The notes beneath the pieces are model-generated. The model made no database searches and had not been told where the DNA came from. It saw only the letters and a program-made list of their open reading frames with translations. Source: Pogonophryne albipinna (lineage: Eukaryota > Chordata > Actinopteri > Perciformes > Artedidraconidae). Taken from it: DNA of 64,000 nt. Shown here piece by piece: positions 13,022 through 25,821 of the stretch. The stretch covers positions 1,670,570-1,734,569 of the forward strand of contig CM053246.1 of assembly GCA_028583405.1 (NCBI GenBank). The letters are read 5' to 3'. Position numbers and translations under genes: made by a program. The stretch's first letter is position 1. Every line of letters begins with the position of its first letter.

Positions 13022-13900
13022 TAGGGCTGTCAGTCGATTAAAATATTTATTCGCGATTAATCGCATGATTGTCCATAGTTAATCGCGATTAATCGCAAAT
13101 TAATCGCACATTTCTTATCTGTTCTAAATGTTCCTTAGACGGATATTTTTCAAGTTTTTAATACTCTTATCAACATACGAGTGGACAAATATGCTTTATG
13201 CAAATGTTTGTTTATTATCATTTGATCAATGACAAATATTCTCATGAATATTAAACATAACAACCTCTGAACATTACAAATATCCACCTCAATTCAACTG
13301 GAACCTCTCTCATACAATACAATAATAAAATACAAAGTGTGTGTGTGTGTGTGTGTGTGAGTGTGTACTGTGATGGACCGTTGGAGCTATGTGCAACTCA
13401 AGGCATACGCTCAAATGGGAGCTGCCTGGACGCTGCAATCATGTTGCGCGCACTATCCGTGCTGAGTGTGCTGACTTTTCGTACAATGTCCCACTGTCTG
13501 GCTACCTGCATAAAGTCAAGTGCTGAAATGTCGCTCCTCTGTTTTCATTGAAACAGCTCCTTATATCTGTTAGCGCAGCTAGCTAGCACCAGATGTTAAC
13601 AACAACAATACACGTAAGGTCTCTCTCTCGCTCGTGCCACACATACACACACCCTCCCGGTCCTCCCGATGGCCAGTTGGTGCCTGCCGGTGAGCGTGGA
13701 AGTGTGGTCTGCCACAAGCGGGCGGCAGGAGCGGGGCTGTCAGCATCAGCTTGTAGATGGTATTTTAAACTCGATGCGCTCTGAAACTACGGGGCGGCCG
13801 AGGAAAAAAAATACACATGCGTTAATCGCGTTAAAATAATTAGTGGCGTTATTTTTTTTTTGCGTTGACGCGTTATTAACGCGTTAACTTGACAGCCCTA
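13022..13900. mobile_element. hAT-type element, TSD ATAATTAG
   Basis: Ends TAGGGCTGTCAGTCGATTAA and TTAACTTGACAGCCCTA, flanked by ATAATTAG (13014-13021 and 13901-13908). Subterminal AATCGCGATTAATCGC motifs repeat many times, a usual layout for transposase binding. It is 879 bp without transposase; a short GT run sits at 13339. The same family appears at 50633-51688. Confidence 0.9.
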
Positions 13901-15131
13901 ATAATTAGGGTTGTAGTTGAAGAGTTTGTAACGGACAACGGCACGTCCATTAATTCCACAACCACACACATGGATCAACATCAATTTATTACATTAATGT
14001 AGCCTTTGTTTCTGCTAAAAGAGGTGTCGACCAGCTGGGGCAACAAGAAAATCGGCGAAATCGAGTGTGACCAGGGGCGTAGCTGGAAATTCAGGGCCCC
14101 ATGAAATAATCTATTTGTGGGCCCCCAATCCATGCGAGTGCGCGTTAGCGCGCACGCTAAAAAAAATTGGGCCATTTATTTATTGATGAAAACGCATAAT
14201 ATGGTTTTTACCTATACATTCGGATCAGCAGTTCAGCACCTGAACTGTTGGTGGGTGAGCCTAGTAAAGGATGTCGCATTGCGTTCATCTTCAATGAAAG
14301 GACCAATGCAATAGTCTACCAAAGAACCTTGAGTCGCACTAGCTAGGCATATTTCCCCCTATTCTTGTGACAATGTTTTCTGATACTCAACATACAAAAG
14401 CTGTTACTTGTCCTGTCTCTCTGTAATCCCATCTCCAACACAAATAGTCTACTCAAGCACACTATTAGTTTGACAGACACTTACATTTTGATGTGCTCTG
14501 TAGTATACAATCGTTCCCTGCTTGGATATACCTTTTACGAAGCAGATTTTGAACTGTCGCGGGCAGAGCACTAGCTTTTTTGCTGTAGCGGCCGGGTTGC
14601 TGCCTTTCTCAGCAGAGTGCTAAAGCCCTACCTGTTACACGCGCAAGTAATTCGAGGAGGCGCGAGTGACAAGTGTTGAGCTATTGGTGGGGACAATTCA
14701 GGATTCTTGGATACTGGTGGGGTCATGACCTTGCGTCCACCCCCTAAACGACACGATGAAACCCAACCTCGAAAACCCTGTTGAAGTTAATGAACTGTAA
14801 TGGACTGCAAGAAATCAACATGGACTGACTATCAACTTTATCTTCTGTCTATTTAATTGAAAATTACACCCAATACAGGAATGAACAAACAAAAAATCTC
14901 AACATTCTTTGACTTATTAAATTAAGATTTGAACAACACAAGGACAAAAGTATAAATTAACTGAAGATTTGAACACAATTATAAAACAATAAACTCTCAG
15001 GACATGAACACACTTACAGCAAACAATGAAAAATTTAGTAATAAGATAGTAATTGTTCACAATGTGGGCTGTAGCCTGTCAGCTTACTATAGGGAAACAT
15101 CCCACAATACTGTCAGACTGGATTTTTATCC

Positions 15132-18100
15132 CTAAATCCCGAACGCCAATCGCCGGACCTTCTTGGTGGCAAAATCTTTTACGAGCTCTTTGAAATCAAG
15201 TGACAGAGCCAGCTTGCTTTCAATCGATAACATTGCAAGGCTGTTCAAGCTCTCTTGCGACATGGTAGATCTTAAATAGCTCTTGATAAGTTTCAACTTA
15301 CTAAATGATCTTTCACCACCAGCTACGGTAACTGGGAGCGTCAAGAAAATTCTGAGGGCAATGCAAACGTCTCCAAAAATGCTCTGGAGTTCCATCTTGT
15401 ATATTGCATTCAGTAGATCAAGAGAGCTACAATCAGGGGGGAAAGTGGCAGAAAATATTTAATTGAGATGCCTTATCTCACTCTCAAACTGATCTGTGAG
15501 ATCCTGTGAGTATTTCTCCCTCAGTGGCTGACACACAGAAGCCATGACACTGTCACTCAACTTCCCAATTTTAAGTATGGCAGCAAATTCTTCAACAATA
15601 TTTGCTGTTGTTTGGAACCGAGTGTCCAAGTCACTTATGATCTGGTCCATGGCAGTGAAAAACACAGTGTTACGGAATGTTGTTTCTAGCCTATCCTCCT
15701 GACCTGTTCCTTCAGCAGTTTCATCATGAAACCTCTTCCTCCTCCTCTCACGGCAAAGTTCTTTTTTGAAATGAGGTGGAACCTCCATTTCCTTAGCTAC
15801 CATTGATGCCTCAGACAGAATTGCATCCCATCCATTTCTGAGAGTCTGCATCTCATCTCTTAGTGCAGCAACATTACCTGCCTCCACCTCTATTGAGATG
15901 TTCCCTGACTGGAGTATCACATTTCTGTCATCAATAGATTGCAATACTTTCACCCAAATGGTGAGAAGGACAATGGCATCAAATGACATGAGGTAGTTCC
16001 TCAGACCAACAGCTTCAGATCTGGCCTCACCTGTGAGACTGCATGAGCTCAGTATGGTAGCAAGGGCTTCAATGACACCAGGTAGGTGCCTTGCTACAGG
16101 TTTCACAGCATCAATTCTCGCACTCCAGCGAGTGTCAGATAGCCTATGTACAGAGCAACCTGTTTTCTTTTTGTATATAGACCAACGAGATGGACTGGCA
16201 CTTACAAATGTGTAGAGGCGGTAACCAAAAAAGTTGGACACTTCAGGGCTCGATTCTGCAGCATGCACGCCTACCAGATTCAACGTGTGGGAGGCACAAG
16301 GTGAGAAAGTAGCAAGATTATTCTTTTTCAGTATTTGGGCTTGGACTCCCTTGATTTTCCCTGACATATTCGCCCCATTATCATACCCTTGCCCCCTGCA
16401 ATCACTAATGTCTATCCCTAGATCCAGAAGCACACTCTCCATCATGCCTGCTACTTCACATCCTGTTTTTCCGTTGAAATCTTTGAATTCAATAAATCTT
16501 TCAGTGATCTCCCATTCGCCTGTGTCTTCATTATAATGTACATATCTTATGAGCACAACATTTTGCTCGGTGTGGGAAATGTCAGGCGTTGCATCACAAA
16601 TGATTCCATAGTATTTGGCATCCTCCCTTTCCGTCAGAATGGTTTTTAAAACCTTTCCCCCACACAATTCAATAAACTCGTTCTGGATGTCTGGGCTCAG
16701 ATAATGAGTTAGCTGGCTTCCTTTTTTGGATGTCCTGATTTTGTCTAAGTGGTCTTTCAAGAGTGGATCATATCGTGACAAAAGTTCTAGCGTACCTACA
16801 AAATTTCCATTGTGGACATCGCCCAAAGCATGCGTTTTACCTCGGAAAGCTAAATTCCTCGTTGCCAAGTGCAGAGTGACATCAAGGAGTCTCTGCAAGA
16901 TAGCTTTGTTTTTCTCAATTTCAGACTGTAGCTCTCTCTGCAACTGATGATCAACGCCACATGCAGTCATAACCGAACACTGTAGGTGTTTCCATCGCAA
17001 ATAACAGTCCCTATGATTCCTACTTGTTTCATGGCTTGGGAATTTATCATACATGCGACGCCACTCGACGTCACACATCTTGTATCCCTGGTCACTACTC
17101 AAAGCACTAAGAGAGGGTATTTTTTGCTCCTTGGAGAAAAGAACACATGGTATGCAGAACAGTGCATTTTCCCCTAACCTTATCTGCTTTGGTGTATTTC
17201 AAGTAATCTGGAAATCTCTTTCCCTTTGAATCATGTGGAAATTCTTGATCTGTTTCTCGCATTGCTAATTTCTTTACAATAGTTGCCCTGTCCTTGTCAC
17301 TCATCCTAGCTGGGAACAACCCTGGGTCAAGTGATAGCAGATCTTCTACCTCAGACACCACTACAGGTGGCTCAGTATCTGTGGCATCCTGTGTCGGAGC
17401 CTCACTTTGTCCCTGACATTGACTGTCCATAGCTGCTTCCTCCTCATCTGAGCTGCTTTCATGGTCCTCGACCTCTTCTTGTACTGGTACTTCTGCCTCT
17501 TCACCTCTGCTCTCCTCGTTGGCTGCCTTGCTCGAGGGCCCTGGCTCTAGAGTATCCATAGTGTACATAATTTATAAAATGCCCTATAATAGTAATAACA
17601 CAGTACAGCTCGAGCTATCTCTTAATTGTTATAATAATAATAATAATCATTTGTATAGATATTTTCCAATTGCTCAAATCTAGCTATAGCTACTGTAACA
17701 ACCTCAATTTAATGTGCCAGTGGTCAATGGTATTGCAATTACTGGAAGAACTAGAGTAACTAAATGTGAATATTACCTGAAGTTGTATTCAATGCATGGT
17801 AAGCATATTTAAAATCTGTTTGTTAACCCCAAGCCCTGCTGCTTTACCTTCCTCTCCTTCAACTGGGAGCTGGCCTGAGGGAAGGGGTACTGATCCTGAA
17901 GCCGCATCTGTGCATTAGAGCAGATGTGATTAGCATGTAACATTATACAGGTTAGGTTAGCTAACCATAGCAAAAGGGCATAGCTGCTGGATACAAATTC
18001 ACTGGGCTCATCTACACTCATCTAATTTTTGATAGCAACAGGTAGCTAACGTCAGCCACAAAATGTTGGCCAAGCTGTTATTGGCTTCAAAACAAGTTCT

Positions 18101-18224
18101 GTGAATAAATACCTTTCTTGTGAAAATACTTGGTGACTAGCTGTCGACCTCTTTTATTATTTTCCTTTTGCTGACGTTTTTTCTTTCGTTTCTGAGCTCC
18201 TGATTCATGAGCTGTAGAGGACAT
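15132..18224 (-). pseudogene. hAT transposase gene (TTF finger, hAT dimerisation), three exons, two lesions
   Basis: Three exons fit in phase on the minus strand. Exon 1 is 18224-18113 (MSSTAHESGAQKRKKK, basic, nuclear-signal-like). Exon 2 is 17907-17848. Exon 3 runs 17546-15132. Exon 3 starts acidic, then holds a TTF-type zinc finger (FCIPCVLF), the transposase core with CDATPD (around 16595) and RGQGYDNGANM, and the C-terminal hAT dimerisation region (VAGGERSFSKLKL). Breaks: a 1-bp frameshift in the G/A run at about 17167-17178, just before the finger, and one in-frame TAA at 15459-15461; the frame stays open after each. Splice sites are GT/AG. Length near 845 codons fits the family. It would catalyse cut-and-paste transposition in the nucleus. 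Two lesions mean it is probably dead but young. Confidence 0.85.
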
Positions 18225-18508
18225 TTTCCTGTCAGTCTGTTCAAGCTGCAAGCTGCTGGTGCGCTGCTGTGCCGCCTAGTTATAGTTGAAAGTGGGGGTG
18301 CAAGATTAGTAACTGGCAGGCAAGGGGTGGTTTGGAGTGGGTCAGGCACGACCACCTCCATGGCAGAATTTTTTTAATTTAATGAACACCTGTACGTGCA
18401 ATTTCCTGCAATATAGAGCACAGAACTGTCTCAAAATCCTATGGGATCCTAAAGGATTCCTATAGGGTTCCAAAAACGTATAGAGATTCCTATAGCATTT
18501 TTTGACTA

Positions 18509-18930
18509 GGGATGTTATCCTACACTTTAAGCTGTCTGATATCCCATTACCTGTAACTCTTGGGTCTCTTTCTCACTTCCTCTGCCTCCTCCCTGAGTCT
18601 GCACAGTCACCACATCATTCTACATTAAGGAGAGCAATACACTTATGAGTACACTGAACTGGTTTGAATACACAATCTGTATGCTACTCTGTAAAGAAAG
18701 GGAGAGAGGGGGGAATATATTATCCAAGTATTTGTGTCTTAATTTGTTATGTTATCCTACACTTTAAGCTGACTGATATTTCCATTACCTGTAACTCTTG
18801 TGTCTCTTTCTCTCCTTCTCTGCCTCCTCCCTGAGTCTGCACTGTCACCACCACATCATTCTACACAGGAGAGCAATACACGTATGAATACACTGAACTG
18901 GGTTGAATACATGATTTTTTCTTTTTTCTG
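18509..18930. repeat. direct duplication of about 200 bp inside the hAT element
   Basis: The block beginning GTTATCCTACACTTTAAGCT at 18513 recurs at 18751 with the same order of motifs (CATTACCTGTAACTCTTG, CCTCCCTGAGTCTGCAC, GAGAGCAATACAC). The copies differ at scattered bases. Confidence 0.85.
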
Positions 18931-18953
18931 CCATGTTCTACCTGGTTGGCTGG

Positions 18954-19126
<173 letters not shown>

Positions 19127-20346
19127 GTGCAGGTTAGTTACAGTAGGAGATGGGCTTCTATCATATTATCTTCTATCATTCTATAATTCATTCTTCTTTT
19201 ATTTTCAGGTAGTTGTACCTTAAGAGAATTGAAGGCTGGCATCTGTAAATGCAGATAGATATAAGTACTTTATTCTTATTTTATTATCATTATTTTCTTT
19301 CCAATGAAATGAAATGAGAAAATAAGTGGTATATGATGGAAAATATGAAAGTCAATGCTTGAAGGAAAATGGACTTCGGAAATCAGTTTTTTATTTTCTG
19401 TTCTGTAAAAGTCTTGTCGAATGTAATGTTTTATATTTTGTGTGGACCCCAGGAAGACTAGTTGTTGTCATGCAACAGCTAATGGGGATCCTAATAAACT
19501 CAAACTCTAATGGGCTTCGATCTACCAGGTAGCTAGCTAGTCAAACACACACACTGGTTGATGTTACTAGCTAGCTAGCAAATGTCAGCTAACCGCTAGC
19601 TAACATAAAGAGTGACCTGTAATTCAATGCAGCGAAAATGAAGAGAAGGTGATGATTATAAATGTGTTTTATTGTATTGAGTGGTAGAAGTAAAGACATG
19701 TCTAACATATTCTTTGTTTGAACAACTTACTGAAAAGGTCTGCCACCAATGACAGACTGGTCGCGGTGATTTACACTCAGCCTACCTGCATCAGGACTGC
19801 TGTGGGTGGGAGGCAGTTGATCAAACCATTGTGAGCGAAATGCGGGGGGGGGTCACAATCTTTGGAAACTTAAAAACTCGCTATTAAGTGTCTATAATCA
19901 GCACAAGTTCTTTCATTGCGTATTATTAATTCGATTGAAATTACATACTTATGTTTACAGTGATATATTGGGGGGGACATATCATATTTTTCATATGATC
20001 AAAAAGTGGGGGTGCAAAAGCACACGTTTGCTCCCCCAAGGTCAATTGTGGGTATGCACCTGCTCCGCTTGCTCCATTGCTCAAGCGCCCATACCATGCA
20101 ATGAATGAAGGGAGGGGTGCTCATTCTGTCAAACAGAGTAACAAGCACCTGTTTGTTTCTTTTGTGACGTTTTTTTTTAATACAGGCAATTATACTTTTG
20201 AGTCATCTACATTAACTTACTTTAGGATAATAATAAAACCATATGAATAAAAAGATAATAATAGTGTTCTCTGGGCCCCCCCCCCCAGTGCTGGGCCCTT
20301 GGAATCATCCTAACCTCCCCCCCCCAGCTACGCCCCTGAGTGTGAC

Positions 20347-20539
20347 TATTACAAAATAAATAATTATTATATTAATATTGACAATAACAACCGACCATCA
20401 GGGAGCGTTCTCATGGCGTCTATTATCAACGCTATGGGAGGTCTATGAAGGTCTATGGGACGCCCTGCCCGTTGAAAACAGACTCTCAAGGGGTACCCTG
20501 TCCGTAATAGAGTGACGGGGAGGGGCCCTGACAGTCCGT
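20347..20539. other. unassigned GC-rich segment in the provirus
   Basis: A short GC-rich stretch with repeated GGTCTATG motifs between the hAT target duplication and the gag fragment. It does not read as gag; it is probably another small insertion whose ends I cannot define. Confidence 0.35.
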
Positions 20540-21757
20540 CAACGTGTGACGGGTTGGGAGTGAGAACGTGTTGCTTGGACAGTGTACTTCTCCAGATCAT
20601 TCACCCACTTCTGACCTCCTTGGGTGAGTGGAGGTAGCTTTGCCACTAATGATTGCATGTCCCTGTGAGTCCATGATTGGTATTCAAATCGTCCTTCTCC
20701 AGCTGCTATCAATGGTAACATGTGTCTTGTGCAGTTCTTGAGTCTTCCAGCTATAGCTACTGTTCTTGTTTCTTGTTGCTCGTTTTCTGAGAGTGGTGTA
20801 AGACTCCGTTGTTGCTGTGACGGTATACAGAGTGTCTGCTGGTTACAGAATGTGTACTGCCGTTGTCCTTCGTAATATTGTTCGTCAGAAGAGTAGTTTG
20901 TTCGGCGTGTTCTTTGAGTTCTTCATTCTTCTTGTTCCCTCCTTTCTCTCTGTTGTCTATCTGCCATCATGACTTGGAATCTTTCATCTTCTTGTCGTCT
21001 TTGCACCATGCGTTCTTGGTATTCCTCTTCTGTCCTTTTTCTTTCTGCCATAATGTCATTATGTGCTTCATCTGCCTGTCGTCTTTCTTCCATTCCTCTG
21101 ATGAGTTCTGCTTCCATTCTTCTGCCGAGTTCTTCCATTCTTCTGCTGAGTTCTGCTTCCATTCTTCTGATGAGTTCCTCCTTCAGCTGGTTGACACTGG
21201 ATAGGATTCTTACCTCATACGCCAATTCTTTCACATTTGGGGCTTGAATTGAAGCTTGGTGGGAAGGGTTGTTCTCTGATATGTCGGGAGGAGACACTTC
21301 GGTCAGGCTTGGATACTGCTTTGGAGTTTGGATAACTGGAGCCTCTTCTGTTATTTCTGTCTTTCTTTGCTGGCAGATCTGCTTCTTGAACCACATACAT
21401 GCTATTTGTTGATTCTTTGCTGACATATTTCAGATGGAGTATCAGAATTGTAACGGTTGTTTTCCTGTTGTCAGCTTTGTTGATAGCGCTTTTTCCAGGC
21501 TTAAGCCAAGAAGTTCGTCCGGCTTTCTCCCAAGCTTCTTGCTGATTTAGGTATTCTCCATTTTCATAGTCAACTGCAGCTTTTCTATGGGCTCTTGTTG
21601 GTCCAGGTTGATCAACTGCTGGAATCAATCCTCTCGTTTGCCATTGATCAAACAATTCCTGTATCTGTTTCCAGATCCTTTGTCTATCTGGTGGGTGTGT
21701 TGTAGCATCTGATCTGATGTGTACCTTTTCCTTGATGTCTGCAGTTGACCTTGGCAC
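20540..21757 (-). pseudogene. endogenous retroviral Gag N-terminal part, frameshifted
   Basis: Three successive minus-strand pieces in different frames. Piece 1 (21757-21215) is a matrix-like N-terminal region (WKQIQELFDQWQTRG). Piece 2 (21426-20923) carries a PKQYPSL motif and then a long Arg/Glu-rich coiled coil (EELIRRMEAELSRRMEEL). Piece 3 (20721-20540) reads like the start of gammaretrovirus-type capsid (SWTHRDMQSLVAKL, LTQGGQKWV). Frame changes lie between 21215 and 21426 and at a stop after 20923. The open start of the first piece is not at an ATG. It continues, after the hAT insertion, into the gag fragment ending at 11742. Retroviral Gag forms the particle core; this copy cannot. Confidence 0.7.
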
Positions 21758-22104
21758 TGCGGGTGCTCTTAACTTAGTTTATTTTGGTGACATATTTCTT
21801 AAGTAGTTGGATATGGTTATTAAGTTTATCAAAGATGAATTACTAATCTACTGAATAGCACCTTCGTTCCTGATAAAAAATCCTATGTCATCCGATCTTA
21901 ACTTTAAAATCTGGGAATCTTTTTTTTTTTTTTTTAACAGATTTTGGAAAAATAAATTAAAATGTTGTAGAACTGAAATTGGAAAATCAAAATTAGACAT
22001 ACAATTTAAAAATTTGAAATCTGAATTAATAAATAAAAATGAACAATGTATGGTTTTGACTTTGGAATATGAAAAATTGTGAAAATCCAAATCTTATTAT
22101 TATG

Positions 22105-22863
22105 TAGGGATGCTCCGATCGATCAGTCACCGATCGAGATCGGCCGATACTCACTCTCTACCGATCGATCGGTGCTCTCTAAACATGCCGATCGCGAGAG
22201 CCGATCGCATGACGTAAAATACATGACACTTTTCTCTGTGCGCGGTAAAACAAGCTCGCCAAAATGGCTTCACCGGTCTGGCATTATTTTAAGGTGTCCG
22301 AAAAAGACAGTAAAATAGCGGTATGCAACGTGTGTGAAGCAGAAATCCTGCAGCTCCGCCCGCCGGACCGGTAAGCGGAGCGAAACACACAAGAGTTAGA
22401 CCTAACACACTTAGCTATTTGATCTACCTCTGGAACAAGCTAAACTAGTCATTATAAATATATGTATTCTTCACTGTCGGGTCACTCATTACTGGATCAG
22501 TGAGCTGCATGAGATACTGACAGGCTGTCAGGAGAGAGAGGGAGAGAGGGGGGAGAGAGAGAGGGAGAGAGGAAAAGAGAGCGCTTCCGCTCATTTCTCC
22601 CGTGTTATTATCCAAAGTGAATATAAACTTGAATAATGTAAATCATTTGAATGTAATAATTAAGTTGATTGTTGTTTGTGGAAGCTCCAGTGAATGAGCC
22701 CATTAACTGAGTTTTAAACATCACTTTAAATGGAAGATTTAAAGTGATGTTTAAATCTTCCATTTAGGCCCCGCCCACTCGATCGGATCGGCGATCGGTA
22801 TCGGCCGATACTGATTCCGGCGATCGGCGATCAGCCCCGAAATTGGCGATCGGAGCATCCCTA
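22105..22863 (+). mobile_element. hAT element with BED finger remnant
   Basis: Ends TAGGGATGCTCCGATCG and CGATCGGAGCATCCCTA. Flanks TTATTATG and GAATTATG agree at 6 of 8 bases, so an 8-bp duplication has probably drifted. Many CGATCGG motifs line both ends. Inside, a 19-bp perfect inverted repeat lies at 22713-22755 (loop GGAAG). It is 759 bp and internally deleted. A right end of the same family is seen at about 50500-50515. Confidence 0.8.
22264..22374 (+). pseudogene. hAT transposase BED-finger start, truncated
   Basis: ATG at 22264 opens MASPVWHYFKVSEKD then VCNVCEAEI. The Trp-x2-Phe and Cys-x2-Cys spacing is the first half of a BED zinc finger, the DNA-binding domain at the start of hAT transposases. 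The finger is cut before the His pair by unrelated sequence. A GTAAGC donor at 22371 may mark the original exon end. Confidence 0.75.
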
Positions 22864-23194
22864 GAATTATGCAAATGTCATAACTTGTGTTAGCTTCAAT
22901 AAATTGGTGTTTTGGTTCTACAGTCTAGGTTGAAAGACTATTATTTAAAGTTTCTTATTTTTTTAATAAGAAACCACATTTTGTCTGTGTGGTGAAGAAT
23001 GTATTAACTGTAATACTTCTTATGTCCGCTAGGGGAGCTGTTTTATTGTTAACTCCTTTCAAATGTATCAACTAGCACTTCCGGTTCATAAACCTACTTC
23101 CTGTTTATTTCCCCAAATAATAAAGTTCAAATTACTTTCTTTGAAAAGCATGAAAAACAAAACAACTTAATCTACTCTCAACGTTCATCTACAC

Positions 23195-24631
23195 CAGGGG
23201 TGCCCAACCTTTTTTGAACCGAGAGCTACTTTTAAAGTTGCCAGTCTGCAGAGATCTACCAGTCCAAATAGAGAGGCGTAGCCATTACTGACAGCCTACT
23301 ACCAGGTAAATACACACTTCTACTTGTATAAAACTGACCTTTGTACGATTAATACTTCATAAAATACTGCAGATCCTTTATCTTACCTCTTTCTAATCTA
23401 CACACGTACAAGTATTTAACTGAAGTTACACAACAGTGTTGTTGATACAGAGTTGGAGTTTATTCACACGTCACTACAGTGGGTAATGTTTTCAAGAAAC
23501 ATTGAACAGTGCTGCCACATATGACACAGGGAAAAAAGAAAAGACTCTGAACCCTTTCTTTGCCATTATATAAAAATAGTGTTGCTACAAAAGTATAAAT
23601 GAGGCTTACTAATAAGACGACTCAGATCTGAAGCTACACAGGAATCTGCTGCCAAAGTGCAATAAAAAAGACAAAATTAATAGAATCAAACACTTTTTTT
23701 GTTGCATTTTAGTAGAGTATAAAAAGAAATGCCTTTAAAATAGGATGCAAGCAACACTAGTTTCTTAACCTGAATTGATGATAGACTATAATCAATTTAA
23801 GTTTGCATTCTTATACCATTTTGTACAATAATTATAATGAATAAGTTCAAACAAACTAAAACTTACAGCTGATTAATAACGGTATCTAACTTGAGTTTTT
23901 ATTATATCAAAAACCTGTTGAAATGCTACTGTTATTTTTACTGTCCCCCAAAAGCGCGTCGGCAGCCTCCAGGAATGCTTCTTTCACAACTTCGTCGTCT
24001 TTGAAAGACTTCATGTGTTTCGCAAGAACGTGACTGACACGATAAGATGCTATGGAGCAGCCTTGCTCTTGTTGTTGGGCCTGGTGAAAATGGGCTGCTG
24101 TGCATTTAGCTGTCCTTTCAGGCCCCTCCCCTTTTGGGAGCATAGGGCAGAATTAGGAGGGAATTCCGTCTCATAGCGTTTGTGCACTGTTTTGAAATGC
24201 CGCTGCTAAATTACCCTTCTTCGATAAAGCCACGCTCGCATTGCAGATGAGACAGATGGACTTTGAATTGGAATAGATACAAAAATAATCATCCTCCCAC
24301 TCGGAGTGAAAATTATATATTTTGGGCTTTTTTGCTTCTGCCATAATTGCGGTCTTGTGTGTGTGCGGACTGTCACTCCTGTTGCCACGGACAACGTCAG
24401 CGAAATAGTGCCCACTGCCCACTAGCCACGCCCCGATACATGGGGTCATGCCGGCCAATCACAAAGCTTTGATGCGTTCAAGTGCATTATTCTAGCACAG
24501 GAAGATTATGTTATAGGACATTAACGATAAAACAGAATATTGTTGTTCTATTTTTAGACACATCTCGCGATCGACTGGGAATCTCCCCGCGATCGACCGG
24601 TCGATCGCGATCGACTGGTTTGGCACCCCTG
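23195..24631 (-). mobile_element. hAT element, TSD ATCTACAC
   Basis: Ends CAGGGGTGCCCAACC and GGTTTGGCACCCCTG, flanked by ATCTACAC (23187-23194 and 24632-24639). CGATCGACCGG motifs sit near the right end. It is 1,437 bp with only an N-terminal transposase part on the minus strand, so it is a deletion derivative. Confidence 0.9.
23907..24344 (-). pseudogene. hAT transposase N-terminal fragment (GTF2I-repeat/ZBED-type)
   Basis: The frame starts MAEAKKPKIYNFHSEWEDDY and has a finger start (SICLICNASVALSKKGNL). It then shifts frame twice before SYRVSHVLAKHMKSF and EAFLEAADALLGD (end 23907), which belong to the same transposase group further along. The catalytic core and dimerisation domain are absent. 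Related transposases in vertebrates gave rise to host genes of the ZBED and GTF2IRD2 type; nothing here suggests domestication. Confidence 0.75.
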
Positions 24632-24639
24632 ATCTACAC

Positions 24640-25331
24640 CATCCCTGTGTATTTAATCAGTAGTTACCGGTTGTATCTTTACTCAAACTATTTTACCAAC
24701 TTAAATACAAAACAACAAAATCTTCATTTATCTTAGCTCTAAATTATATGGATGCTGACCTTAAAAGCTGATCTCATACCAATCTTGTACACAATCTTTC
24801 CGGCTTAGAACATCACACAAAAATATACTTTTCGGCTTAAAAACTCCACACAATATACTTTATCAAACCAGACTACACCGGTTTAACACATCAAACATAT
24901 AGACTAACATGAATGGACCCAGTCCAGTGTAAAACAGATCAAGTCTGGTACCTACCCAGAGGTATTTAACACAAGGTGGACCCAGTCCAGTGTAAACCAG
25001 ATAAAATCTAGTGCCTCCCAAGAAGGTCTTAATACTATATAATATTCACATTAATCGGGCGGCGCCGAAGATACAACAGAGACAATAGCAACACTATATG
25101 CAATCTCCACACCACTCGCAATCACCACGTTATCACCACAGATCAATCTACAAATCACTTCCAACGCTTGCACCTAATGTAAGTTATTGAACTATACAAT
25201 TTTTGAATTAAACAGGTAACTGTCTCACCTTTCGTTTAGGCCCAGTCAAAAACTCCTTTGTCTGCAGCCTAGTGTGATGCTCGTTAGCTTGCAGCCTTCC
25301 CCTCTCTTCCAGCTCTATCCTGCGTCAGAGT
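24640..25331 (-). other. retroviral leader between primer-binding site and gag
   Basis: Non-coding sequence following the primer-binding site on the minus strand, together with 21790-22104 and 22864-23186 once the two hAT elements are removed. The segment near 25230 reads AAACGAAAGGTGAGAC on the minus strand and could hold a splice donor. No frame is seen. Confidence 0.5.
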
Positions 25332-25349
25332 CCCACTCCAGGGACGCCA
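25332..25349 (-). promoter_or_regulatory. retroviral primer-binding site
   Basis: On the minus strand TGGCGTCCCTGGAGTGGG begins 2 nt inside the 5' LTR boundary. The TGG start (complement of tRNA CCA) and the spacing are as expected for reverse-transcription priming. The tRNA identity was not determined. Confidence 0.65.
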
Positions 25350-25821
25350 AATGTTAGCAATTCTAGAACCCTGAGAGCCGGAGAGACTGAAAAGAGTCAA
25401 GGGAAGCTTATAAAAGTTAACATCATTTAATTACACAAAAGATGCGGTGGTGTACAAATGAAGTTTGCGAGTGGAGGAGCTCTCCTCATGTGTTGGTCAG
25501 CCGAGGTCAGGATAAGAAGAGCTCGATTCTTGGCTTGCCCTTCCTGTTGTCATCTGAGGTCTTCTCCTATTGGCCGGCGTCGTGGGGGGCGGGTCCAACT
25601 GCCTTTTTCTGTTGCTAAATTACATCATTCTGGTCTCTGTGGTTATTTAAACATTCCCTAATAAACGTGATTTCAGCGTCAATAAATGAGTGTTAAACCC
25701 TATGTGTTTAGGGTACAACATCACATGTCATTTCACCTTCAATTCACGGTTTGAAAATGTAGCATTTCGCCACATGCTAATGCTAACCGGAAATGAAGAA
25801 TTTTCAGAATAAAAGTGTTAA

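Noticed and set aside
17130..17178. A 49-bp intron in the hAT transposase
   Set aside because: Reading through in a neighbouring frame gives the TTF finger (FCIPCVLF), so this is coding sequence with a 1-bp frameshift, not an intron.
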